From CAYXVJ01 sp964558445 (GTDB lineage: Bacteria > Bacillota > Clostridia > Saccharofermentanales > Fastidiosipilaceae): 16,919 bases of DNA. The notes beneath the pieces are model-generated. The model saw only the letters and a list, made by a program, of their open reading frames with translations, was not told where the DNA came from and ran no database searches. The DNA is taken from contig CAZLEA010000034.1 in assembly GCA_964558445.1 (NCBI GenBank), positions 1 through 16,919 of the forward strand, given 5' to 3'. A program made the translations under genes and the position numbers. Positions 1-7,028 of this stretch are shown here, piece after piece (the first letter of the stretch is position 1; each line of letters starts with the position of its first letter).

Positions 1-49
1 CTGACAATACTTGGCTGGCGACGGCCCGGGAAGATAAGTCTCCGCCGGA
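1..49 (+). rRNA. rrf: 5S ribosomal RNA, 3' end (partial)
   Basis: The first ~49 bases read like the 3' third of a bacterial 5S rRNA: a GATACTTGG-like stretch (here AATACTTGGC), then GGGAAGATAAGTC, then the closing helix-I strand CCGCCGG. The 5' part lies outside the window. An intrinsic terminator follows about 10 bases later, as expected for the last gene of an rRNA operon. The assignment is by recognised motif resemblance. The pairing partner of helix I is not visible, so the exact 3' end is approximate. Confidence 0.78.
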
Positions 50-58
50 ATTTTTATA

Positions 59-98
59 AGAGTCGATAGTGCATGAGCTATCGACTCTTTTTTATTTT
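59..98 (+). terminator. Rho-independent terminator after 5S rRNA
   Basis: A perfect 11-bp inverted repeat (59-69 AGAGTCGATAG with 78-88 CTATCGACTCT) surrounds an 8-base loop and runs into a T-rich tract at 88-98. It ends the rRNA operon to the left and insulates the walR promoter. Confidence 0.93.
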
Positions 99-142
99 GC
101 CAAGAACAGACAAATGACAAGTTGATTAAGAATAGAGGTGAA

Positions 143-173
143 TTATCCCTAAGGGGGCGAAGTTTGCTATAAT
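143..173 (+). promoter_or_regulatory. Candidate promoter of the walR operon
   Basis: A perfect -10 TATAAT at 168-173 is preceded by TGC, which makes an extended -10 (TGnTATAAT). The -35 is poor: the nearest candidate is TTATCC at 143-148 with a 19-base spacer. Extended -10 promoters often tolerate this. The start point would be near 180, giving a leader of about 60 bases before the GTG at 240. Confidence 0.55.
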
Positions 174-239
174 TGTCGGAGTGGATTTAAATAAGTTTGA
201 TCCGTGGGTTGCTCTGATAATTCAAGTGGGAGGGTGTAC

Positions 240-944
240 GTGAATACGAAGATATTGATCGTAGATGACGAACAGAATATTGTCGACATCTTGAAGGATA
301 ACTTGGAACGAGAAGGCTATACCACCCTGGCCGCTTATGATGGCGTCCAAGCCGTCGAGATGGCAGAGAGCGAGAAGCCCGATCTGATTCTGTTGGATTG
401 CATGCTGCCTCGCATGGATGGTTTCGATGTATGTAAGCGAATCCGTCAGACCATGCAGACACCAATTCTGATGCTCACCGCCAAGAGCGAGGAGATAGAC
501 AAGGTACTGGGCCTCGAGCTCGGAGCCGATGACTATATCACTAAGCCGTTTAGCGTAAGAGAAGTACTCGCACGTGTCAAGGCTCACCTGCGTCGCAGCA
601 GCCACGAGCGTGAAGTTACGGAGCAGACCGATGACAAGCGTATTGTGATCGGCGACCTGGTGATAGACCTTGCGGCCTATGAAGTGAGACGAGATGGCGA
701 GAACATCAATCTCACTCTCAGAGAATTCGAATTGGTACGATTCTTGGCACAGCATTCCGGTCAGGTCTTCTCTCGCGAGCAATTATTGGAACATGTATGG
801 GGATATTTCTATTTCGGTGATGTACGCACGGTCGATGTCACGATCAGGCGGACGCGCGAGAAGCTCGAACCGGATCAGAAGGAATATCGTTATATCTTGA
901 CGAAGCGTGGCGTCGGTTACTATTTTGACCGCAATCAACGATAA
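240..944 (+). CDS. walR: OmpR-family response regulator, WalR (YycF/VicR) type
   Basis: The product is a DNA-binding response regulator of 234 residues, normal for the family. The receiver domain (about 3-118) has acidic D9-D10, phosphoacceptor D53, T80 and K102. A winged-helix effector domain (about 130-232) ends in a typical RGVGYYF segment. I chose GTG 240 because GGGAGGG lies 5 bases upstream and the protein then begins MNTKILIVDDE. An in-frame GTG at 204 would add 12 unconserved residues. It is followed 12 bases later by a histidine kinase, then murA, walJ and rlmH. The walJ/rlmH linkage is what points to WalR rather than PhoB; in known species WalR controls cell-wall hydrolase genes. 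The family is certain; the WalR name rests on synteny. Confidence 0.9.
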   Translation: MNTKILIVDDEQNIVDILKDNLEREGYTTLAAYDGVQAVEMAESEKPDLILLDCMLPRMDGFDVCKRIRQTMQTPILMLTAKSEEIDKVLGLELGADDYITKPFSVREVLARVKAHLRRSSHEREVTEQTDDKRIVIGDLVIDLAAYEVRRDGENINLTLREFELVRFLAQHSGQVFSREQLLEHVWGYFYFGDVRTVDVTIRRTREKLEPDQKEYRYILTKRGVGYYFDRNQR

Positions 945-956
945 GAGGGCCGAAAC

Positions 957-2438
957 TTGGAGCGCTTTAACGAATGGGTGCATAGCTTGCATCCCCTTAG
1001 CCTGTTTATCGCCGGAATCGTATGCGGTTTATTTCTGTTGACGTTTGGCTTGTTGATTTATTTCCGAAGACGACAAGAGAATAATTTGCGAGAGCTTAGT
1101 AGCTTATCGGATAAGCTGATCAAGGAGCGGATGAAGTCCGAGGCAATCTTCCGTGAGCTCGAAATTGGCTTGCTGGCTTATGGCCCGGATGGCAGCCTCC
1201 ACCTCTCGAACGAGGCGGCGCTAAGCCTCTTGGGGCTGGCCGAACCGGTTGCTTCGTTTGACGATTTGTTAACAAGTTATGGTGAGGAGAACGGTGTCAA
1301 GGCCCGTGTTCTGCTCGGTAAGGGAGAGGCTGAAGGCCTCATCTACCGCGGCAAGCGTGTACTACGCATGTCTGTTCGCGTCAGCCGATCCGAGGACAAG
1401 CGCCGCATTGCGAACATCGTGATTCTCCAAGATATTACGGAACAAGAACTACAAGAGAAGCAGCGCAAGGAATTTGTGGCCAATGTCTCGCATGAGCTCA
1501 AGACGCCGCTGACGACGATCGCCACCTACTCCGAATCGCTCTTGGATTGGGGCCTCATGGAGAAGCAGAAGGAGGGTGTCCGCAAGGATGTTCATAGGAT
1601 CCATGACGACGCGATCCGTATGCAGAACCTGGTCACGGACCTACTTCTCCTATCGTCCATCGATAGTCAGAAGATGCATAACCGTATGGAACTTATGAAT
1701 CTCGAACAGTGCGTGCGACAGACCGTGGAGCGTGTGCAGATTCACGCCCAGGAGAAGGAGATTGAGCTCGACTGCATCAGTTTGGCAATCGGCGCACCGA
1801 TCTTCGCAGACCGTCAGTCTATCGAGCGCATCGTTTCTAATTTACTCTCAAATGCTATAAAATATACAGAGCACAATGGGACGGTCAAGGTCTACATCGG
1901 TAAGGTCAATGACCTTGCTTATATCAAGGTAACCGATAGCGGACAAGGTATCGAAGAGCAGTATCTCAGCCGTATCTTCAACCGCTTCTACAGGGTTGAC
2001 GGAACGGGCTCTCGGTTGTATGGTGGTACAGGTTTGGGTCTGGCTATTGTTAAGGAACTGGTCGACCTCCACCACGGGCAGATCGATGTACAGAGTACCC
2101 TCGGACAGGGGAGTAGCTTTACGGTGATCATACCCTTTGCGAATAAGACGTTTAGTGAATTGTTAATAGATGTGAAATCAGGAACGCTACACGATGATGT
2201 GCTGAGTCGAGCGGCCGCAAGAGAGATTCTCGTGCAGGCGCAGGCCGAGGGAATCAATGCCTCACGCCTGGAAGACTTGAGTGATGCCGAGTATGAGCAT
2301 CTCTTGGCGCATTATCAAGCCGGCGAAACTGCCGGCCCTGAGCGAATCGATGATTCGGATAGCTTCGGCTTGATGGAAGAAGAGGCAGCAGATGCCGCTT
2401 CCTTCGTTGACGTCGAAGAACTGAAAGGGGAAATATAA
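957..2438 (+). CDS. walK: Sensor histidine kinase, WalK (YycG/VicK) type, with C-terminal acidic tail
   Basis: This 493-residue membrane kinase is the likely partner of the preceding regulator. It has a short N-terminus, one transmembrane helix at about 14-36, and a basic stop-transfer FRRRQ. A PAS-like region spans about 60-163. The HisKA domain carries phospho-acceptor H179 in FVANVSHELKTPL. The HATPase_c domain has an N-box (N295/N299), DSGQGI at 327-332 and GGTGLGL at 356-362. There is no extracytoplasmic sensor domain, as in streptococcal VicK. About 100 residues follow the catalytic core (394-493), ending in a highly acidic tail that is not part of the standard kinase. The TTG start at 957 is supported by AGAGGG at 944-949, overlapping the walR stop. 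The gene ends 1 base before murA, so the two are probably translationally coupled. Confidence 0.88.
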   Translation: MERFNEWVHSLHPLSLFIAGIVCGLFLLTFGLLIYFRRRQENNLRELSSLSDKLIKERMKSEAIFRELEIGLLAYGPDGSLHLSNEAALSLLGLAEPVASFDDLLTSYGEENGVKARVLLGKGEAEGLIYRGKRVLRMSVRVSRSEDKRRIANIVILQDITEQELQEKQRKEFVANVSHELKTPLTTIATYSESLLDWGLMEKQKEGVRKDVHRIHDDAIRMQNLVTDLLLLSSIDSQKMHNRMELMNLEQCVRQTVERVQIHAQEKEIELDCISLAIGAPIFADRQSIERIVSNLLSNAIKYTEHNGTVKVYIGKVNDLAYIKVTDSGQGIEEQYLSRIFNRFYRVDGTGSRLYGGTGLGLAIVKELVDLHHGQIDVQSTLGQGSSFTVIIPFANKTFSELLIDVKSGTLHDDVLSRAAAREILVQAQAEGINASRLEDLSDAEYEHLLAHYQAGETAGPERIDDSDSFGLMEEEAADAASFVDVEELKGEI

Positions 2439-2439
2439 C

Positions 2440-3717
2440 TTGTCAAGTTTTTTTATCAAGGGCGGTAACCGCCTCCACGGTGAAGTGAATATCAGCGGAT
2501 CGAAGAATGCCTCGCTCCCGGTCGTTGCGGCCGCCATGGTGCTGGACGGTCCTTGTACCATCGAGAATCTGCCCGAGATCTCGGATATTCGGGTCTTGCT
2601 CGAAATCTGTGAGGAGCTCGGTGCCAAGGTCGAGAAGATCGACCACGGTGTCGTGCGCATCGACCCGACGACGATCAACACGTATCAGAATACAGGGCAG
2701 AAGCCGCGCGATATCCGTGCGTCTTATTATATCCTCGGTGCTCTCCTGGGTCGGGCGAATCATGCGGTTCTCTCGCTACCCGGCGGATGCAACTTCGGCA
2801 CAAGGCCGATTGATCAACACGTCAAGGGCTTCGAGGCACTCGGCGCGAAGGCGACGATCGCCTACGGTAATATCGAGTTGCATGCGCAGTCCCTGGTCGG
2901 TACGCATATCTACTTGGATATGGCGAGTGTCGGCGCGACGATCAACCTCATGATCGCTGCCGTCAAGGCCGAGGGTGTCACCACGATCGAGAACGCGGCG
3001 CGTGAGCCTCACATCGTTGACGTGGCCAACTTCCTCAACACGATGGGCGCCTCGATTCGCGGTGCGGGTACGGACGTAATTCGTATCACGGGCGTCGAGC
3101 GCTTGGACGGCGGTGCATCCTATGCCGTTATCCCGGATCAGATCGAAGCGGGTACCTATATGCTCGCGGCAGCTGCGACGCGCGGCGATGTCGTGGTCAA
3201 GAACATCATTCCGAAGCATATGGAGCCCCTCTCGGTCAAACTAGAAGAGATGGGTGTGAACACGGAGTCCGGCGGTGACTGGGTTCGCGTCTGGGTCGAT
3301 GCAGATCAGGTCTTGACCAAGGCGAGCTTCCAGACCATGCCATATCCCGGTTTCCCGACGGATCTGCAGCCGCAGGTCACGGCGTTCCTGACGATGGCAG
3401 ATGGCCTCAGCCGTGTGCACGAGAACGTATTTGAGAGTCGCTTCCAGTTCGTCGATGACCTGAAGTTGATGGGTGCGGATATCACGGTAACGGAGCATAT
3501 CGCTTTGATTGCAGGACCTACTCAGCTCACGGGAGCAAGAGTGAAGGCCAGAGATTTACGCGCCGGTGCAGCGATGGTCATCGCGGCCTTGATGGCGACA
3601 GGCGAGAGTGAAGTCTACAACGCGCACGCGATTGAGCGCGGTTATGAGAACTTCATCGAGAAGATTCGTAGCCTCGGTGGCGACATTCGCCCGGCAGATG
3701 ACGAAGACGAGGACTGA
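2440..3717 (+). CDS. murA: UDP-N-acetylglucosamine 1-carboxyvinyltransferase (MurA)
   Basis: MurA catalyses the first committed cytoplasmic step of peptidoglycan synthesis, transferring enolpyruvate from PEP to UDP-GlcNAc. The 425-residue protein is full length and starts as MurA proteins do (FxIKGGxxLxGEVxISGSKNA). K22 and N23 are the conserved substrate-binding pair. The catalytic loop LPGGCNFGTRP carries C117, equivalent to Cys115 of E. coli, so a fosfomycin-sensitive enzyme is expected. The C-terminus ends in an acidic DDEDED tail. The TTG at 2440 has AAGGGG 9 bases upstream, within the walK end. It lies 1 base after walK and 35 bases before walJ, clearly inside the wal operon. Many Bacillota have two murA paralogues; I cannot tell which this is. 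Confidence 0.95.
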   Translation: MSSFFIKGGNRLHGEVNISGSKNASLPVVAAAMVLDGPCTIENLPEISDIRVLLEICEELGAKVEKIDHGVVRIDPTTINTYQNTGQKPRDIRASYYILGALLGRANHAVLSLPGGCNFGTRPIDQHVKGFEALGAKATIAYGNIELHAQSLVGTHIYLDMASVGATINLMIAAVKAEGVTTIENAAREPHIVDVANFLNTMGASIRGAGTDVIRITGVERLDGGASYAVIPDQIEAGTYMLAAAATRGDVVVKNIIPKHMEPLSVKLEEMGVNTESGGDWVRVWVDADQVLTKASFQTMPYPGFPTDLQPQVTAFLTMADGLSRVHENVFESRFQFVDDLKLMGADITVTEHIALIAGPTQLTGARVKARDLRAGAAMVIAALMATGESEVYNAHAIERGYENFIEKIRSLGGDIRPADDEDED

Positions 3718-3752
3718 TCGAAGCGATCCGGTCTAGATAAGGGACAAACAAC

Positions 3753-4571
3753 TTGGAACAACGTAGAGCACTTCGACGACCCACCGGCAGTTTTTCGCTT
3801 GCCAGTGGCAGTAGCGGGAACTCGACCTATATAGCAAACAAGCAGACCGCTCTGCTTGTCGATATCGGTATTAATTGCAAAGGCATCTGCAGATCCCTCA
3901 ACACCCACGGCGTCGACCCGGCAGAGCTTGACGGCATCTTGATCACACATGAGCACAGCGACCATGTGTCGGGCTTGGATGTGTTTGCGAGGCGCTACAA
4001 GACGCCGATCTATATCAATGAGGCGACTTGGCAACGCGTTCGTCTTCGCCTGAAGTATGCGGATCAAATGGATGTTCGTATCATCGAGAGCGAGAGTCGC
4101 TTCCAGGTCGGCGATATCGCAGTCAAGAGCTTCCGAACACCTCACGATGCGGTCGAATCGCTTGGCTACCGCTTGGATACGGGCGAGGGCACAGTCTCCG
4201 TGTTCACGGACCTCGGCCATGCTAGCGATCGTTTGATCGCAGAGATCAGTGGCAGCGACTTGGTCTATATCGAAGCGAATTACGACCCCCAGATGCTGCA
4301 CAGCGGCCCCTACCCCTGGCCGCTCAAGGAGCGAATCAGCGGGGATTACGGACATCTGGCCAATCCCGACTGTGCCGAGGCGATGCTGAAGCTGCTGGAG
4401 TCCGGAACGACGCAGTTTATCTTGTCTCACCTCAGTGAGCAGAACAACTACCCCGAGCTTGCGGAACTGACGATCAGTCGCATACTGGACGCCGCCGGTG
4501 CGAAGGTCGGTCTTGACTATCAGATGACTGTCGCTCCGCGTTTCGCCGCCGGAGACTTGATCGGCTTATGA
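3753..4571 (+). CDS. walJ: Metallo-beta-lactamase-fold hydrolase WalJ (YycJ)
   Basis: A 272-residue metallo-beta-lactamase-fold protein. The metal-binding motif THEHSDH is at 65-71 (H66, H68, D70, H71). Further likely ligands are H131 in TPHDA, D153 in FTDLGH and a later LSHLSEQN. This matches the WalJ/YycJ family, which lies at the end of wal operons and is thought to act in DNA or chromosome homeostasis; the exact substrate is unsettled. The TTG at 3753 has AAGGG about 9 bases upstream. There is no ATG before the conserved GSFSLASGSSGNST motif, and the length suits the family. Its stop overlaps the rlmH start by 4 bases (ATGA), supporting coupling. Confidence 0.88.
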   Translation: MEQRRALRRPTGSFSLASGSSGNSTYIANKQTALLVDIGINCKGICRSLNTHGVDPAELDGILITHEHSDHVSGLDVFARRYKTPIYINEATWQRVRLRLKYADQMDVRIIESESRFQVGDIAVKSFRTPHDAVESLGYRLDTGEGTVSVFTDLGHASDRLIAEISGSDLVYIEANYDPQMLHSGPYPWPLKERISGDYGHLANPDCAEAMLKLLESGTTQFILSHLSEQNNYPELAELTISRILDAAGAKVGLDYQMTVAPRFAAGDLIGL

Positions 4572-5032
4572 GGCTACGGATACTGGCGGTCGGTAAGGTT
4601 AGGGAGAAGTGGCTTCAAGCGGGCATAGCAGAGTATAGTAAACGCTTGTCCCGTTTTGCCGATCTTATTATTACCGAAGTGGCCGATAGCCCGGATCATC
4701 AATCAGAGACGATCGCTATGAAGCAAGAAGCGGAGCGCTTGCTGGCGAAGCTTAGCCCGACGGATTATGTCGTGCTTGTCGATTTGCATGGCGAGGAACC
4801 GGATTCGATCTTGTTTGCCAAACAAGTGGACTTGTGGCAGGAGCGATCGGGCGGACGCTTGGTGTTTGTTATCGCCGGCTCACATGGCTTCGATCCGAGC
4901 GTGGTACAGCGTGCCGAGGCGCGGGTGTGTCTATCCAAACTGACCTTCCCGCATCAGATGGTTCGGCTGATCCTGGCGGAGCAGCTCTACCGTGCTTACA
5001 AGATCAACGCGGGCGAAACCTACCACAAATAA
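4568..5032 (+). CDS. rlmH: 23S rRNA pseudouridine-1915 N3-methyltransferase (RlmH)
   Basis: RlmH is a SPOUT-class methyltransferase that uses SAM to methylate pseudouridine 1915 in helix 69 of 23S rRNA, acting on assembled 70S ribosomes. The 154-residue length is close to the family norm (~155-159). The SAM-knot region VIAGSHGFDPSV is at about 101-112, and the protein ends in the diagnostic GETYHK. The ATG overlaps the walJ stop by 4 bases. It is the last gene of the operon; a strong terminator begins 23 bases after its stop. Confidence 0.95.
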   Translation: MRLRILAVGKVREKWLQAGIAEYSKRLSRFADLIITEVADSPDHQSETIAMKQEAERLLAKLSPTDYVVLVDLHGEEPDSILFAKQVDLWQERSGGRLVFVIAGSHGFDPSVVQRAEARVCLSKLTFPHQMVRLILAEQLYRAYKINAGETYHK

Positions 5033-5055
5033 GTGAATATCTGCTTCATTTCTGA

Positions 5056-5091
5056 CGTTCGACTTGGCTGAGGCCGGGATCGGGCGTTTTT
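5056..5091 (+). terminator. Rho-independent terminator of the wal operon
   Basis: A 13-bp stem with one bulged A (5079) can be drawn: 5056-5068 pairs with 5073-5086 around the loop TGAG, using four G-U pairs. It is followed at once by TTTTT (5087-5091). It separates the wal operon from the his promoter. Confidence 0.82.
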
Positions 5092-5116
5092 GTGTTTCAA
5101 TCTGAAGTAGTGCTGC

Positions 5117-5150
5117 TTGACAGGAGCGCTTGGCTTTGGCATGATATACT
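5117..5150 (+). promoter_or_regulatory. Candidate promoter of the his operon
   Basis: TTGACA at 5117-5122 and TATACT at 5145-5150, the latter preceded by TGA (extended -10), are both good hexamers. The spacer between them is 22 bases, too long for a standard pair. Either the extended -10 works without this -35, or a poorer -10 (TGATAT 5142-5147, 19-base spacer) is used. The start would fall near 5157, leaving a leader of about 45 bases, too short for a histidine T-box. Confidence 0.5.
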
Positions 5151-5180
5151 TCATTGCATCATCACTCTAGTGCAGTGAAG
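5149..5180 (+). repeat. Imperfect 10-bp inverted repeat between his promoter and hisZ
   Basis: CTTCATTGCA (5149-5158) and TGCAGTGAAG (5171-5180) are inverted copies with one mismatch (a G-U pair as RNA), 12 bases apart. The dyad overlaps the last -10 bases and the presumed start point, and ends 5 bases before the hisZ Shine-Dalgarno. It could be an operator or an RNA hairpin. No regulator is visible nearby. Confidence 0.5.
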
Positions 5181-5199
5181 CGACAAGGAGGAGCTAGCG

Positions 5200-6336
5200 A
5201 TGGACAATTGGGCTTATTACACACCGGATGGCGTCAGCGATTATCTGCCGGAACTCTGCGGTAAGAAGCGAGAGATCGAGCAGCGTTTGCGTGATGTGTT
5301 CTCCTGCTCCGGTTTCCTCGAGCTTGAGAGCAGCGGTCTCGAATTCTACGATGCATATACGAAGAACAGAAGCTTCGCGAAGCAAGAGGAGCTCTTCAAG
5401 GTTCAAGATGAGCGCGGTCGTCTATTGGTCCTGCGCTATGACGGGACGATACCGGTGGCGAGGCTTGCGGCAACCGTGCTCAAACATGAGCCAAGGCCGC
5501 TACGCTTCGCCTATATAGGGCGCATGTATCGCTTCGGCGAACATGGCGGCGGTCGTATGAAGGAGTTCACGCAGGCGGGCGTGGAACTGCTTGGCAGCCC
5601 ATCGGTTGCGGCGGATGCGGAAGTGATTGCGCTTGCGATCGAATCGCTGCAGGCTATCGGTCTGGACCAGATTCAGATCGCAGTCGGGCAGACCGCCTTC
5701 TTCCGCAGTCTTGCGAAGGACTGGGGGTTGGAAGACGAGACGATGGACAAGCTCTCGCTGCTCCTCGATGAGCGAAACGAGGTCGCCGTATGGGCGCTAC
5801 TCGACCGTATCGACTTGGATTCGAAGGCCAAACGCGTAATCGACTTGCTACTGACCGCGGACGGCTCGTGGGGGCTGCTGGAGCAACTTACGGATTTGTG
5901 CGAAACAGAGGAGACAAGAGCCGTGCTCCTAGAGCTTGAGGCCTTGCGTTTGCTGCTTGATGCTTGGGGGCTGCTTACGTATTGCAGCCTAGATCTTGCG
6001 GAATTGAGCGGGATGAACTACTACAGCGGCATGATCTTCAGAGCTTATACCTACGGCATCGGCTTCCCCGTATGCAGCGGAGGTCGCTACGACGAGGTGG
6101 TCTCGAGCTTCGGCTTGCCGACGGCCGCGACGGGCTTCTCGCTGGGTGTGGATCTCTCGATGCAAGCGCTCATGAGGCAAGATCGCCTGCTATTGGACGA
6201 ACCCGTAATCGAGCGCCTCTATATCAAGCCGGAGGATCGGGCAGAAGCACTGACGCGGGCGAAGGAACTGAGACGGGCAGGCGCGAAGGTGGAACTTGTT
6301 TGGCTAGAAAACGGCGACGAGCCACCGGTACCGTGA
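5200..6336 (+). CDS. hisZ: ATP phosphoribosyltransferase regulatory subunit (HisZ)
   Basis: HisZ is a catalytically inactive relative of histidyl-tRNA synthetase. It binds short-form HisG to form the active, histidine-feedback-regulated ATP phosphoribosyltransferase. The 378-residue protein shows the class-II synthetase fold signs: LRYDGTIPVARLAA, then RMYRFGEHGGGRMKEFTQAGVELLG, and late GMNYYSGMIF and GGRYDEVVSSFG. There is no anticodon-binding domain of normal size. HisZ rather than HisS is supported by the short HisG immediately downstream (16-base gap). The ATG at 5200 has AAGGAGG about 8 bases upstream. It is the first gene of the his cluster. Confidence 0.93.
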   Translation: MDNWAYYTPDGVSDYLPELCGKKREIEQRLRDVFSCSGFLELESSGLEFYDAYTKNRSFAKQEELFKVQDERGRLLVLRYDGTIPVARLAATVLKHEPRPLRFAYIGRMYRFGEHGGGRMKEFTQAGVELLGSPSVAADAEVIALAIESLQAIGLDQIQIAVGQTAFFRSLAKDWGLEDETMDKLSLLLDERNEVAVWALLDRIDLDSKAKRVIDLLLTADGSWGLLEQLTDLCETEETRAVLLELEALRLLLDAWGLLTYCSLDLAELSGMNYYSGMIFRAYTYGIGFPVCSGGRYDEVVSSFGLPTAATGFSLGVDLSMQALMRQDRLLLDEPVIERLYIKPEDRAEALTRAKELRRAGAKVELVWLENGDEPPVP

Positions 6337-6352
6337 GGAGAAGATAGGAAGG

Positions 6353-7018
6353 ATGGGACAGGCTATGGCCGAACAACAATTGACGATTGCACTTGCCAAG
6401 GGGCGATTGGGTGATGAAGCTCTGGCGCTCCTGGAGCGCTGTGGCTATGAACTGGATTTCGCCGAGCGAAACAGTAGGCGTTTGATTCTGGAGAACCGAA
6501 GCGGTACGCTGCGCTTCTTCCTCGCCAAACCGGGCGATGTACCGACTTACGTGGAATACGGGGCGGCCGATATCGGCTTCGTCGGTAAGGATACACTGAT
6601 GGAGGAGAATCGCCGTCTCTACGAAGTGGCGGATCTGGGCTTCGGTGGTTGTAGAATCTGTGTCTGCGGCCCCAAGGAGCTGGAGGGTAAGCTTGATCGC
6701 CTGCCGAACAAGCGGATCGGGACGAAGTATCCGGGGATTGCGGCCAGGTACTTTGCGGATGTGAAACGTGAATCGGTGGATATCATCAAACTAAACGGCT
6801 CTGTAGAGCTTGCTCCTCTCGTCGGTCTGGCGGATGTGATCGTGGATATCGTGGAGAGCGGGCGGACGCTTGCGGAGAACGACCTGGTTGTCCTCGAGAC
6901 GATTGCGGATATCAGTGCCAGGCTGATTGTGAATCGCGTCAGTATGAAGATGAAGGCGAAGCCGATCGGTGAACTAATCGAGCTTGTAAGACAGGATTTG
7001 GCCGGGCAGGCGAGGTAG
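6353..7018 (+). CDS. hisG: ATP phosphoribosyltransferase catalytic subunit, short form (HisG)
   Basis: HisG catalyses the first step of histidine synthesis, ATP + PRPP to phosphoribosyl-ATP. The 221-residue length and lack of a C-terminal ACT-like regulatory domain mark the short form that needs HisZ, encoded just upstream. Visible motifs are the N-terminal TIALAKGRL, DVPTYVEYGAADIGFVGKD, and the PRPP-binding region DVIVDIVESGRTLAEN. Two ATGs are possible: 6353 (GAGGAG 13 bases upstream, and GGAAGG abutting it) and 6365 (MAEQQLTIALAKGRL, nearer the usual N-terminus). I report 6353, but 6365 is a real alternative. Confidence 0.94.
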   Translation: MGQAMAEQQLTIALAKGRLGDEALALLERCGYELDFAERNSRRLILENRSGTLRFFLAKPGDVPTYVEYGAADIGFVGKDTLMEENRRLYEVADLGFGGCRICVCGPKELEGKLDRLPNKRIGTKYPGIAARYFADVKRESVDIIKLNGSVELAPLVGLADVIVDIVESGRTLAENDLVVLETIADISARLIVNRVSMKMKAKPIGELIELVRQDLAGQAR

Positions 7019-7028
7019 GGATGAGACG

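Noticed and set aside
222..782. Long open frame (186 codons) antisense to walR
   Set aside because: It lies wholly opposite a well-supported gene, shows no domain motif, and has no ribosome-binding site of note; it is a codon-usage shadow.
3642..4430. 262-codon open frame antisense to murA end and walJ
   Set aside because: Opposite two recognised enzymes with intact motifs; composition is that of a reverse-complement shadow.
5033..5199. Histidine T-box or other riboswitch before hisZ
   Set aside because: After the terminator and promoter only about 45 bases of leader remain, with no T-box consensus.
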